62,246 bases of DNA, taken from positions 1 to 62,246 of IMG/VR virus record IMGVR_UViG_3300024355_000391; one strand, 5' to 3'. Shown here piece after piece: positions 7,234 through 14,963 of the stretch. How positions within the stretch are numbered: the first letter of the stretch is position 1; the number at the start of each line of letters is the position of its first letter. A program made the translations under genes and the position numbers. The stretch comes from a virus. The notes under the pieces were generated by a model. That model had not been told where the DNA came from. It worked only from the letters and a program-made list of their open reading frames with translations, and ran no database searches.

Positions 7234-7541
7234 CCAACAACCCTCCAACAAACGACAGCGTTACCTTTTTTTACAGAAGAAATGTGAGCAAAAGCAGCAT
7301 AAGAAAGATCCAAATCAGCATGTGAGTATGGACCACGATCATTTACACGAACAATAACTTGTTTACCATTGTCTTGATTTGTCACCCGTATGCGTGAACC
7401 CATAGGTAGATAAGGGTGAGCTGCAGTCCAACGATAAGCGTCAAACCGCTCACCATTCGCAGTAACTTTTCCATGAAATCCGTCTCCGACTCCATAGTAT
7501 GTAGAAATTCCACAAGTCAACGCAGCAATCAATCCAATCAT
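7230..7541 (-). CDS. RlpA-like double-psi beta-barrel protein
   Basis: The 103-residue product matches the RlpA family, whose members act on peptidoglycan as lytic transglycosylases or bind it. Visible are GERFD (30-34), TAAHPYLPMGS (39-49) and VNDRGPY (66-72), which place the family's catalytic Glu, His and Asp at E31, H42 and D68. Residues 1-12 are hydrophobic and could be a short signal. It overlaps the downstream exported-protein gene by ATGA. A role in lysis or cell-wall opening is inferred; it is only the catalytic domain, without the SPOR domain of bacterial RlpA. Confidence 0.85.
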   Translation of the reverse strand: MIGLIAALTCGISTYYGVGDGFHGKVTANGERFDAYRWTAAHPYLPMGSRIRVTNQDNGKQVIVRVNDRGPYSHADLDLSYAAFAHISSVKKGNAVVCWRVVG

Positions 7542-7756
7542 TTCTCAATTTTCCAATGTTCATTACCAGACTTGGGAATCCAAGTGCAGTATTGTCGATT
7601 GATAGAAACCAAAAATAACATGTTATCAGTTTCTTGTTCCACTTCCATTGTATGAAGTGATTGCATGATATTCACAAAGCGATTCTTTGCCTTGGAACTT
7701 AGCGGTGTTACACTTACAAATTTCTTCTTGGTCTTAGGAGCTTTCATAGTGATCAT
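7538..7756 (-). CDS. hypothetical protein, 72 aa
   Basis: The ATG at 7756 has GGAGG ten bases upstream; a second ATG three codons later is less well placed. The product starts MITMKAPKTKKKFVSVTPLS, basic at the N-terminus and beta-rich at the end. It is the first gene behind the promoter at 7781-7809 and is coupled to rlpA by a 4-base overlap. Confidence 0.65.
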   Translation of the reverse strand: MITMKAPKTKKKFVSVTPLSSKAKNRFVNIMQSLHTMEVEQETDNMLFLVSINRQYCTWIPKSGNEHWKIEK

Positions 7757-7780
7757 AGTTTTTCAACCTCCACAAAGGTC

Positions 7781-7809
7781 ATTGTACAGAGTTTTCAGTG
7801 TTGTGTCAA
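7781..7809 (-). promoter_or_regulatory. early sigma-70 promoter (TTGACA-17-TACAAT)
   Basis: TTGACA (7804-7809) and TACAAT (7781-7786) are separated by exactly 17 bases on the minus strand, 24 bases before the ATG at 7756. The -35 lies in the last codons of the metalloprotease gene. It would drive the rlpA-like operon with host RNA polymerase. Confidence 0.65.
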
Positions 7810-8220
7810 GTAGTCTAAGTATTCATTGAAAAGCACTTCTTCCATTTGAAATGCTTGTTGTTCCCATGGTTGGTCTTCATAGTCCGTCTCAGAGTGGTCT
7901 ATGCCCCTCCAGTACCTCTTTCCGTGCTTATCCTTCAGAGCACCCATAACATGCTGATAAACATGCCAGAGTTCGTGTAGAAGGGTTCTGGTGTAATGGT
8001 CAGGGTCCATATGATTGTGTAGTTCAATCTCAAAGCATCTTGGTCTCCAATTACAACCAATTACTCCTACCCAACCATAAACTCCATCGCGTAACATTCC
8101 ACGATGATTGACAATGATTTCAAGTTTATATCTTGGAAGGTGTTTGGAAATGAACCAATCTACAACTTGATTGCAACGACGCTTGCTATAGTTGTATCCA
8201 CTGGTGTATAATGTAAGCAT
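7795..8220 (-). CDS. SprT-like zinc metalloprotease
   Basis: The 141-residue protein contains the zinc motif HELWHVYQH at residues 82-90 (HExxH), with downstream Glu and His residues that can complete the site. The size and layout resemble SprT-like or minimal phage metallopeptidases. The substrate is unknown; DNA-protein crosslink repair is known for SprT/Spartan proteins, but that role is not shown here. Its start forms a TGATG junction with the tiny gene upstream. Confidence 0.75.
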   Translation of the reverse strand: MLTLYTSGYNYSKRRCNQVVDWFISKHLPRYKLEIIVNHRGMLRDGVYGWVGVIGCNWRPRCFEIELHNHMDPDHYTRTLLHELWHVYQHVMGALKDKHGKRYWRGIDHSETDYEDQPWEQQAFQMEEVLFNEYLDYLTQH

Positions 8221-8324
8221 CAGAATAGTGCATTAAACACTGCTTCGGTTACTTTGGTTGCCCAATGAGCAACCCATACAAAACTGCCGACAAAAATCAG
8301 TCGGTTCAGATTTGAGTACCTCAT
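8220..8324 (-). CDS. tiny membrane-type protein, 34 aa
   Basis: ATG to TGA, MRYSNLNRLIFVGSFVWVAH; residues 9-22 are hydrophobic. The stop overlaps the ATG of the metalloprotease (TGATG), and it is the first gene behind the TATAAT at 8348-8353. Function unknown. Confidence 0.5.
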   Translation of the reverse strand: MRYSNLNRLIFVGSFVWVAHWATKVTEAVFNALF

Positions 8325-8347
8325 TCGTTTCTCAGGTGTCTTTAGAC

Positions 8348-8380
8348 ATTATAAAACCTCCCAAGTCGGTTTTGGGAGGT
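8348..8380 (-). promoter_or_regulatory. terminator hairpin abutting a TATAAT box
   Basis: A 9-bp stem (8372-8380 with 8356-8364, loop of 7) is followed on the minus strand by TTT and immediately by TATAAT (8348-8353). It would end the tail-fibre operon and start the next transcript. The layout matches 5170-5202 (9-bp stem, 7-base loop, TTT, TATA-box) but no good -35 is present here. Confidence 0.6.
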
Positions 8381-8413
8381 CAGTGGACAGTTTTATGAGT
8401 GTCTACCTCAAGT

Positions 8414-8881
8414 TCAATTTGGAATTAAATTTAGTAAAGATTCTAAATCACTTATTGAACTGAACGAATATCTGTTTTTCAGAGGAAATTCTGGAAAGAC
8501 ATATTCTTCAGGATATAAATCTTCGTTAGAAAGAAAACGAAGATTTGATCTATATTCAACTAAACTTGAATATTCCGCATCGGATAAAGATGTTTCTCCA
8601 TTAGAACTAGATTGTTCAGAATGTCTTTGAACTAACCAATCAGTTTCAGTTAAAACTAAAGAAACTTTAGTTTTTAATTCTGTTTGATAACTTTTCTTAA
8701 ATGTGTTGCGATTAAATTGTTCAACCTCAGTTTCGGAGAATGGAACTACTTCCCCATCAACAAGTTTATAAAAACTATGACCTTCATGTTCAGTTGGAAT
8801 TAAATACCAACCATCACCTTCTTGTTCAGATGATACTTGAACTGTACTAATATTTTGTTCGTTAAATTGTACGTATGCCAT
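8414..8881 (-). CDS. tail-fibre assembly chaperone-like protein
   Basis: The C-terminal half (KVSLVLTETDWLVQRHSEQ, then DAEYSSLVEYRSNLRFL) matches the phage tail assembly chaperone family whose members end in a 'D-W-...-YR..LR' motif. Residues 1-60 are a beta-rich domain typical of these proteins. It is the last gene of the fibre operon, downstream of two fibre genes, where such chaperones usually lie. Exact partner unknown. Confidence 0.7.
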   Translation of the reverse strand: MAYVQFNEQNISTVQVSSEQEGDGWYLIPTEHEGHSFYKLVDGEVVPFSETEVEQFNRNTFKKSYQTELKTKVSLVLTETDWLVQRHSEQSSSNGETSLSDAEYSSLVEYRSNLRFLSNEDLYPEEYVFPEFPLKNRYSFSSISDLESLLNLIPN

Positions 8882-8899
8882 TAGAGTACTCCTTTTATA

Positions 8900-10162
8900 T
8901 TATCTATTACCATACATGTCTGCACATGCATTATAAACTTTGTAGAATTGATACTGATTAGTTGAAGTTAGACCGTATCTATACCAATCAGCAAATTTCA
9001 TAGTATTAATCATTCTACTATCAACTTGAATATATGGATCAGAAAAAGTAGATGATAAATTATAGAATTTATTTTGGTCATACATCCAAAAAATACCACC
9101 AGTATTTGTCCAATAGTATGATGTTGCAACTTGCATGACAACATAAGTTGTTTGTGCTGGAATTGTAATGTTTGCCGACCAAGTAAGTCCGTAACTACTA
9201 TTACCAGTTCTTTGCCCAAGATTTGTCCAAGTACCAGATGTTACTCCACTATAAGTTCCGTTTTGTCCCGGAGAATATACCCACAAAGAACTTCCATCAT
9301 GTCCAGATGACCAATATGATGAATGCATTCCATAAATTGTAATTGTCTTAGAAATGTTGGAATGATTACGAATTGGCATCATTAAGATGCTTACGGGGTT
9401 GTAAGAAGTACTGTTTGGATATGCTCCTGATAGAGCTTGAGAACCTATATTATTCCCAGTCACATTCATCTGCTGTCTAGTGAGAGGATAATTTTGTCCA
9501 GTATCTCCATAATTATAAGTACTATCATTTACTCTTGGGATAAATCCTAAACCAAACCAAGACCACTGTTCGGCATCAGACTGTCCATTGGCACCATATG
9601 CACGAAGATCGCTGACCAATGGACCAGCAGCTACAGCAGGACCATTAGTTGCCCAACCATTCAGAGTATTTTGTCTTGCATTAATACTATAGATTGCCGA
9701 AATACTTTTTCTTGTTCCGCCAAAAATCTGCTCAAGAGAGTTATAATCGGCAGATGTGACTGGTTGCCAAGTTTGATCACCTCTTAAGAAAGTTCCTGAG
9801 TTAGCAGTACCTGATGCTAATCTTGCAGTTGGTATTGTACCAGAACTAAGATTTCCTGCATTAAAAAATATCGAACTATCATATCCATCAAGTAAATCTG
9901 CATTCAGATTGTTTACTTTAGTTGTAGATGAAACTGTAAATGGCGCGGTGCCTGAAGCAGTATTTGATGTAAAAGTAGGTGCAGTAATAGTACCACTAGA
10001 AACGGTAAATCCCGAGGGGAAATTGGCTGAAGAAAGAGTTGTAATTCCAGTTACATTCAGATTTCCTTGAACAGTAATGCTACCCGTAGATGTCAAAGCA
10101 GGAACAGTAGGTCCACCTGTCCCTAATCTATTTGCAATATTATCAACATTTAGTTGAGACAT
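8900..10162 (-). CDS. tail-fibre-like structural protein, 420 aa
   Basis: The N-terminus (MSQLNVDNIANRLGTGGPTV) and the run DLLDGYDSS, FNAGNLSSGTIPTARL and FLRGDQTWQPV are typical phage fibre segments. The C-terminal 250 residues are rich in Tyr, Trp, Ser and Gly and may be the receptor-binding part. A perfect late promoter (TATAAATA) lies about 22 bases upstream. Host adsorption is inferred. Confidence 0.75.
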   Translation of the reverse strand: MSQLNVDNIANRLGTGGPTVPALTSTGSITVQGNLNVTGITTLSSANFPSGFTVSSGTITAPTFTSNTASGTAPFTVSSTTKVNNLNADLLDGYDSSIFFNAGNLSSGTIPTARLASGTANSGTFLRGDQTWQPVTSADYNSLEQIFGGTRKSISAIYSINARQNTLNGWATNGPAVAAGPLVSDLRAYGANGQSDAEQWSWFGLGFIPRVNDSTYNYGDTGQNYPLTRQQMNVTGNNIGSQALSGAYPNSTSYNPVSILMMPIRNHSNISKTITIYGMHSSYWSSGHDGSSLWVYSPGQNGTYSGVTSGTWTNLGQRTGNSSYGLTWSANITIPAQTTYVVMQVATSYYWTNTGGIFWMYDQNKFYNLSSTFSDPYIQVDSRMINTMKFADWYRYGLTSTNQYQFYKVYNACADMYGNR

Positions 10163-10183
10163 ATCCCTAATTTGTTTTTTAGT

Positions 10184-10191
10184 TATTTATA
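10184..10191 (-). promoter_or_regulatory. T4-type late promoter TATAAATA
   Basis: Exact match to the T4 late promoter box on the minus strand, about 22 bases upstream of the fibre gene starting at 10162. Confidence 0.75.
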
Positions 10192-10193
10192 GT

Positions 10194-11447
10194 CTATTTA
10201 TTTAATCCCAGTGGATTTATAACTACAACCTTATTGGAATCAATGTTTAAAGTTCCGTTAAAATCTATCACTAACTTTGCAAAATTTCCTACAACATAAC
10301 TTGACGAGACTCCTGTATTTTGATTTCCAATTGTGATTGTTTCATTCGCTAATATTCTTTTTTCAAAAGGTAGATGCCCAAACATATCTTTTGCATCTTC
10401 AACATATGATCCAAGAATACCTTCATCTCTCATTGCAACTTCAATTCGTGAAGTTGAGTTATTGACCCTAACGCTTACTCCAGTTCCAACAAAGTCTAAT
10501 GTCGTAAGACCTGCACCAACATATATTCCATTAGAGTTTATACCAACGATTGCACCTGCTGTGATATTTAATAATCTTCGGTTGAAATCAATAACTGGTA
10601 CATTGCCTGCTCTGTATTGTCCTGTTATATTAAAGTTTGCTGATGTTGTGACTCCGGATATGAAAGAATCGCCATCAACATAAAGAGCTGATGTTGGAGC
10701 AGCAAAATTAATACCCAAAGATCCGTTAAAATATGCACCGCCAGCAACTTGAAGTCTTTGGTTTGCCGTTCCAGTTGGGGTATCTGCGCCAATTAATAGA
10801 GCACTTGAAGCGTGTCTCCATCTAAATCTATTTGTAGAGTTAGTCTGGAATATAATATCTTGAGAATCATTATGATTAATGATTAATCCACCTGTAGTTG
10901 ATGTTATCAGAGTTCTATTCCCAGTACCACCAACTTCAGATAATCCTAAAGTTCCGGCAATAGAAACTTGAGTTGTTGGCGTAACTGTAAGAGCAATTCC
11001 AAGTCTTGATGATATATATGCGTTGCCAGTTACTTGAAGTGATTGTGATGGAGTGCCAGTTGAAGTGGCAGATCCAATTATAACTGGATTTCCTCTAAAA
11101 AGCGTAGTATTTGTAAATGTGGAAATTCCAGTAAAAAGAGAAGTGTCAGTTACATGAAATTTTGATGTTGGAGTTGAAATTCCGATACCAACATTATCAG
11201 TACCTGTATCATAAAAAAAGTTATTTGCACCCGCAGGATATCCACCATTATTCAATTGAATTGATTTTGCTGGACCCGTTGGAACAAATGATGCGACAAT
11301 ATTAGTTAAATATCTACCATCTCCATGATAATAATTGGCAGTAACAACACCAGAAACATTTATATCTGTTAATATTCCTATTCTTTTAGCCGCATCATTT
11401 ACACCCAAATAAGATGCAAACTGCGATAGTTCTCTGTTGTATGCCAT
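10194..11447 (-). CDS. tail-fibre-like structural protein, 417 aa
   Basis: Contains DNVGIGISTPTSKFHV and repeated 'T..Q.LQV.G.AY....LGI' units (about residues 135-260), the pattern of trimeric fibre stalks common in cyanophage virion proteins. The C-terminal 150 residues are beta-rich. Start ATG at 11447. The 9-base gap to the late promoter of the next gene indicates separate late transcription is possible. Confidence 0.75.
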   Translation of the reverse strand: MAYNRELSQFASYLGVNDAAKRIGILTDINVSGVVTANYYHGDGRYLTNIVASFVPTGPAKSIQLNNGGYPAGANNFFYDTGTDNVGIGISTPTSKFHVTDTSLFTGISTFTNTTLFRGNPVIIGSATSTGTPSQSLQVTGNAYISSRLGIALTVTPTTQVSIAGTLGLSEVGGTGNRTLITSTTGGLIINHNDSQDIIFQTNSTNRFRWRHASSALLIGADTPTGTANQRLQVAGGAYFNGSLGINFAAPTSALYVDGDSFISGVTTSANFNITGQYRAGNVPVIDFNRRLLNITAGAIVGINSNGIYVGAGLTTLDFVGTGVSVRVNNSTSRIEVAMRDEGILGSYVEDAKDMFGHLPFEKRILANETITIGNQNTGVSSSYVVGNFAKLVIDFNGTLNIDSNKVVVINPLGLNK

Positions 11448-11468
11448 TCTTGTAGATCTCCTATGTCT

Positions 11469-11476
11469 TATTTAGA
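11469..11476 (-). promoter_or_regulatory. late promoter variant TCTAAATA
   Basis: One mismatch to TATAAATA, about 22 bases upstream of the fibre gene at 11447. The same variant recurs at 43471 and 22386. Confidence 0.6.
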
Positions 11477-11491
11477 ATTGGAGCGAAATAA

Positions 11492-14413
11492 TTAAGCAAT
11501 ATTTCCAATTGAGTCTGAATTTCCTAAGCACCTAATTTTTAGATAACTATCCTTAAGCGGCGTAATTGTACCAGCACTGACAAATGCTTTTAAAGTCACT
11601 CTGCAGTCTGCAGATGGTATAGCAAGTCCTTTAACCTGAATCAATCCTCCTGCACCATTAATAATAGATGCTGATGGAGACATTGTGACTGTTTGACCAG
11701 TTCCTGCAAGTACTCTTCCACCAACAATGTCAATATTACCAGTAACATTACCAGTTGCAGTTAATGATGCAAATCCAGACCCGGAAGAAGAACTGAAGAG
11801 CAATGTGCAAGTTCCTGCTGTCGTTTTCGTGAAGAAGAGATTATAGTCAATTTCATAATAATGTCCAGAGAGAAGTGAAACTCCTACATTGTTTCCAAAC
11901 CAAGAAACTGAGGTTTCTGCCGTTGTTGCACTAATATCACTACCGTTTGCATTTAATCTATAAAATTGCGTTGAGTCAATAAATGCTCTCTTAGTTCCAT
12001 TTGTAATATCATTTTGTGTTACGAATAGATTCACTCCATCATATTCAATTGCATTTGATTCTGGCGTTGTTAATAAAGATCCTGCATTAACTTTGATTGG
12101 AGCTCCATTAGGAGTTGTTCTACCAGCACCAATATGCAAATTGCTACTGATTGTTGTTGTTCCAATTCCAACACCGGGAATAGATGTGTCAAAAACAAAT
12201 GGTTTTGACGAATCTGAACTTGAAATTTGAGTAGTAACTCCTGCGGAGGATGATGTTAGAACAACATTAAATGAACCAGAAGACCCAACATTCAATAATA
12301 CACCATCTTGTCCAGCAAGTCCCTGAGTACCTTGAACACCTTGTGGACCTGTATTGCCGAGAGGACCTAGAGTTCCTTGTGAACCTTCAGTTCCTTGCGC
12401 TCCCTGACCAGCAAAGGCTCCCTCTCTTCCTTGAACACTGGTGCCTTGAGTGCCTTGTGTTCCATTAGAACCTTGAAGACCTTGAACACCTTGATTTGAT
12501 CTACCTTGAATTCCTTGAACACCTTGAGAACCTTGGGAACCATCTTGACCAACATAACCTTCATTTCCCTGAATTCCCATGAGACCTTGAATACCATCAA
12601 GTCCCTGAATTCCTTGAGCACCTTGGATTCCTAATGTTGAACTATTAATCCAAGAAACATTAGAACCATCACTTCCTAAGACATAACCCAAAGAACCAAA
12701 ATTTCCATCTTTATCTAAGATATTTCCCGTTACTTTAAGATCTCCTTGTACATGCAAGTCAGTATCTGCTTTTGTTGTACCTATACCAACTCTACTTTGT
12801 CGGTAAATTGTTGTTCCTGCTCCAGTAGTCCAACGCGAAGCGACAAAAAGACTGCCATTTTGATATAATGAACCACCAAAGTTAATATCAGAATTTACAT
12901 CTAAAGAATATGCTGATTTTGCCGTTGTTCCTATGCCGACATTAGATAATGTATGAATTCCAACTGATGTTTTATTCCAATATTGGGTGCTACCAACACT
13001 TACGCCAAGTAAATATTGTCCATCACCATAGTATGTTATAATACCAGATGATGCAGTAACAATACCCGCAGATATTGATACATTTCCTACAGAAAGACCG
13101 GAAGAATTTACAAATCTTTGTACCAATACAGAACTTGCAGAACTAATTCCGGTTGATATTGTGCTGGATGCTCCAATTTGAACTACATCTTTTTGAGTAA
13201 CTCTACTTGAGAATCCTACTGGAGAATTAATCGGGATTACAGTGGTTTTTGCAAATCCGGGACTGATTAAAACCGCATTAACATAACCACTTTGAACTAA
13301 AATTGTTGAGAATCCAACAACTGGAACATCTGTAAAAATACCAACGATACTGATAGAACTTCCAACAGATACTCCAATTGTACTTGCAACACCAATTGCT
13401 GTTGAACCTATTCCAGTGTTAATTGCTGTTGAAGTATTTAAAAATGTTCTATTATATGGAGTAACTGCAGTTGTAGTTATTGCAACAACAGGTGCTGAAG
13501 TTAGCACTCCAACTACAGTAATTCTATCTCCAACTATAATATCGGAACTACTGTCTAAAATTATTTCTGTTGATCCAATAGAAACTGGATTATCTACTGT
13601 CTTTGTAAAATTTAAACTTGAATATTGTTGTCCAGTTACATTTAATTCGTCAGTTGTGATAGTTCCAGTATCAATTTTATTTTGTGGACCATTTATAGTT
13701 ACACTTGAAGAACCTACAGTCAATATTCCAGTGATTCTTGCATCACCATCGATATAGTTTATGTCAGTTGGTGTAATGAATACTGTAACTCCTGCACCCG
13801 TGCCAGCAGCAACTACATCACCGCCAACAAAGTTAATTGATGTAACTAAATCAACTGTACCTACAGGTGTTCCTTCATCAAGAACTGTAATACCATTAAT
13901 AGTTGATCCGCCAGTATATGCGCCGAGCACACCATAACCAACAAGTTCTACAATATCACCCTGATTTGTTGAAGAAACTAAAGTTACATCGACACTGCTA
14001 TCATAGTATTCTGAACTTGATAATTTTACACCATTGACAAAAACATCAAGTTCATTTGGTGTATGAGTAAATGGAAACTCAAATTGTCCATCAAAAGCAG
14101 TATAAGTTTGTACCGTTCTAAAATTAGGAAAACTTGACCACTCAACTCCACTATAAGTTGTTCTTAGATACTGTCCAGTTGATCCTAAACTTGTTAGACT
14201 TCCTGCAGCTACTGGTCCTTCAAGTACAAGAGTTTGGAAAGTTGCAATTCCGGTTAAATTTATATGAGTTGCGGCAATACCACCACGAACATCTAAAGTT
14301 GCTCTTGTTACGGTAGTACCAATACCAACTTTATCGTTTGTAGCGTCGGCAAAGATAAGATTATTGTTTACTTCTAAACCGTTTTTGACAACAAAATTCT
14401 TATTTATTCCCAT
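11492..14413 (-). CDS. collagen-like tail-fibre protein, 973 aa
   Basis: N-terminal fibre-type domain (MGINKNFVVKNGLEVNNNLI, DKVGIGTT), a long Ser/Val/Ile-rich beta region with VGIGTT repeats, and about residues 594-704 made of Gly-X-Y triplets, mostly G-x-Q (GIQGAQGIQGLDGIQG). The last 250 residues form a globular tip. Collagen-like stalks trimerise in phage fibres; host recognition by the tip is inferred. Late promoter boxes lie at 14440-14447. Confidence 0.8.
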   Translation of the reverse strand: MGINKNFVVKNGLEVNNNLIFADATNDKVGIGTTVTRATLDVRGGIAATHINLTGIATFQTLVLEGPVAAGSLTSLGSTGQYLRTTYSGVEWSSFPNFRTVQTYTAFDGQFEFPFTHTPNELDVFVNGVKLSSSEYYDSSVDVTLVSSTNQGDIVELVGYGVLGAYTGGSTINGITVLDEGTPVGTVDLVTSINFVGGDVVAAGTGAGVTVFITPTDINYIDGDARITGILTVGSSSVTINGPQNKIDTGTITTDELNVTGQQYSSLNFTKTVDNPVSIGSTEIILDSSSDIIVGDRITVVGVLTSAPVVAITTTAVTPYNRTFLNTSTAINTGIGSTAIGVASTIGVSVGSSISIVGIFTDVPVVGFSTILVQSGYVNAVLISPGFAKTTVIPINSPVGFSSRVTQKDVVQIGASSTISTGISSASSVLVQRFVNSSGLSVGNVSISAGIVTASSGIITYYGDGQYLLGVSVGSTQYWNKTSVGIHTLSNVGIGTTAKSAYSLDVNSDINFGGSLYQNGSLFVASRWTTGAGTTIYRQSRVGIGTTKADTDLHVQGDLKVTGNILDKDGNFGSLGYVLGSDGSNVSWINSSTLGIQGAQGIQGLDGIQGLMGIQGNEGYVGQDGSQGSQGVQGIQGRSNQGVQGLQGSNGTQGTQGTSVQGREGAFAGQGAQGTEGSQGTLGPLGNTGPQGVQGTQGLAGQDGVLLNVGSSGSFNVVLTSSSAGVTTQISSSDSSKPFVFDTSIPGVGIGTTTISSNLHIGAGRTTPNGAPIKVNAGSLLTTPESNAIEYDGVNLFVTQNDITNGTKRAFIDSTQFYRLNANGSDISATTAETSVSWFGNNVGVSLLSGHYYEIDYNLFFTKTTAGTCTLLFSSSSGSGFASLTATGNVTGNIDIVGGRVLAGTGQTVTMSPSASIINGAGGLIQVKGLAIPSADCRVTLKAFVSAGTITPLKDSYLKIRCLGNSDSIGNIA

Positions 14414-14439
14414 TGGAGGAGAGCGCCTACCTTTTTACT

Positions 14440-14451
14440 TATTTATAAATA
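14440..14451. promoter_or_regulatory. palindromic bidirectional late promoter
   Basis: TATTTATAAATA reads as TATAAATA on both strands: 14444-14451 on plus and 14440-14447 on minus. It sits between the divergent genes starting at 14413 (minus) and 14476 (plus), about 25 bases from each start, so one element could serve both. Confidence 0.7.
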
Positions 14452-14475
14452 TTATAAAAGTATTTCAGAATTAAT

Positions 14476-14739
14476 ATGGCTTCTCAAGTTTTAAGTGGAA
14501 GTACTAATGCAACATATACCAATAGCACCGGTCAAAATGTAAGATTAGTGATAAACTTCATGGCAAATTGTACTTTGATGAATTGGGGTGGAATATCCCT
14601 TACTGGAGGTTCAACAAGTATAGCAAAAGGTCGTGAGCCTCTTGTTTTTCCTAATGAAATTGTTCTCTCCGCAAATCAATCATTTAGTGCAACATGCGGT
14701 GCTTACAATATTATTGTAATCAAAGAAGACGGAACCTAA
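14476..14739 (+). CDS. small virion structural protein, 87 aa
   Basis: MASQVLSGSTNATYTNSTGQ starts a beta-rich, Ser/Thr/Gly/Asn-rich protein with two cysteines (CTLMNW, ATCGAY). It resembles small structural proteins seen in T4-like cyanophages. It is alone on the plus strand amid minus-strand fibre genes, and its TAA abuts the stop of the convergent gene with no base between. Confidence 0.65.
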   Translation: MASQVLSGSTNATYTNSTGQNVRLVINFMANCTLMNWGGISLTGGSTSIAKGREPLVFPNEIVLSANQSFSATCGAYNIIVIKEDGT

Positions 14740-14946
14740 TCAAATAGGATTAGAAAATCCATTTGTTGTAAATGGAGTCTTAAAAGAAACATCAGCAGCA
14801 AGTTTATCTTTTGTGATAGTTGCGGCAGCAATTTTTGCTGCCGTAACATTCCCGTCAGCAATTTTTGCAGTTGTGACTGCAGAATTGGCAATATCTGCAG
14901 TCCCCACTGCTCCATCTAAAATTAAATCTACTTGTGTTTGAGACAT
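14740..14946 (-). CDS. small fibre-type protein with ADIA/AKIA repeats
   Basis: 68 residues: GTADIANSAVTTAKIADGNV followed by TAAKIAAATITKDKLAADVS, repeats of about 10-11 residues typical of trimeric phage fibre stalks. It has the GGAGG site TTAGGAGG upstream, overlapping no other gene, and follows the 2002-residue protein by 17 bases, so it is probably co-transcribed with it. Confidence 0.7.
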   Translation of the reverse strand: MSQTQVDLILDGAVGTADIANSAVTTAKIADGNVTAAKIAAATITKDKLAADVSFKTPFTTNGFSNPI

Positions 14947-14963
14947 TTTAGTAACCTCCTAAT

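Noticed and set aside
10333-10683. Plus-strand frame of 116 codons opposite a fibre gene
   Set aside because: Antisense shadow of a repetitive coding region, no ribosome binding site or promoter.
12271-12621. Long frames on both strands inside the collagen-like region
   Set aside because: They arise from the triplet-repeat composition of the fibre gene read in other frames and have no ribosome binding sites or family features.
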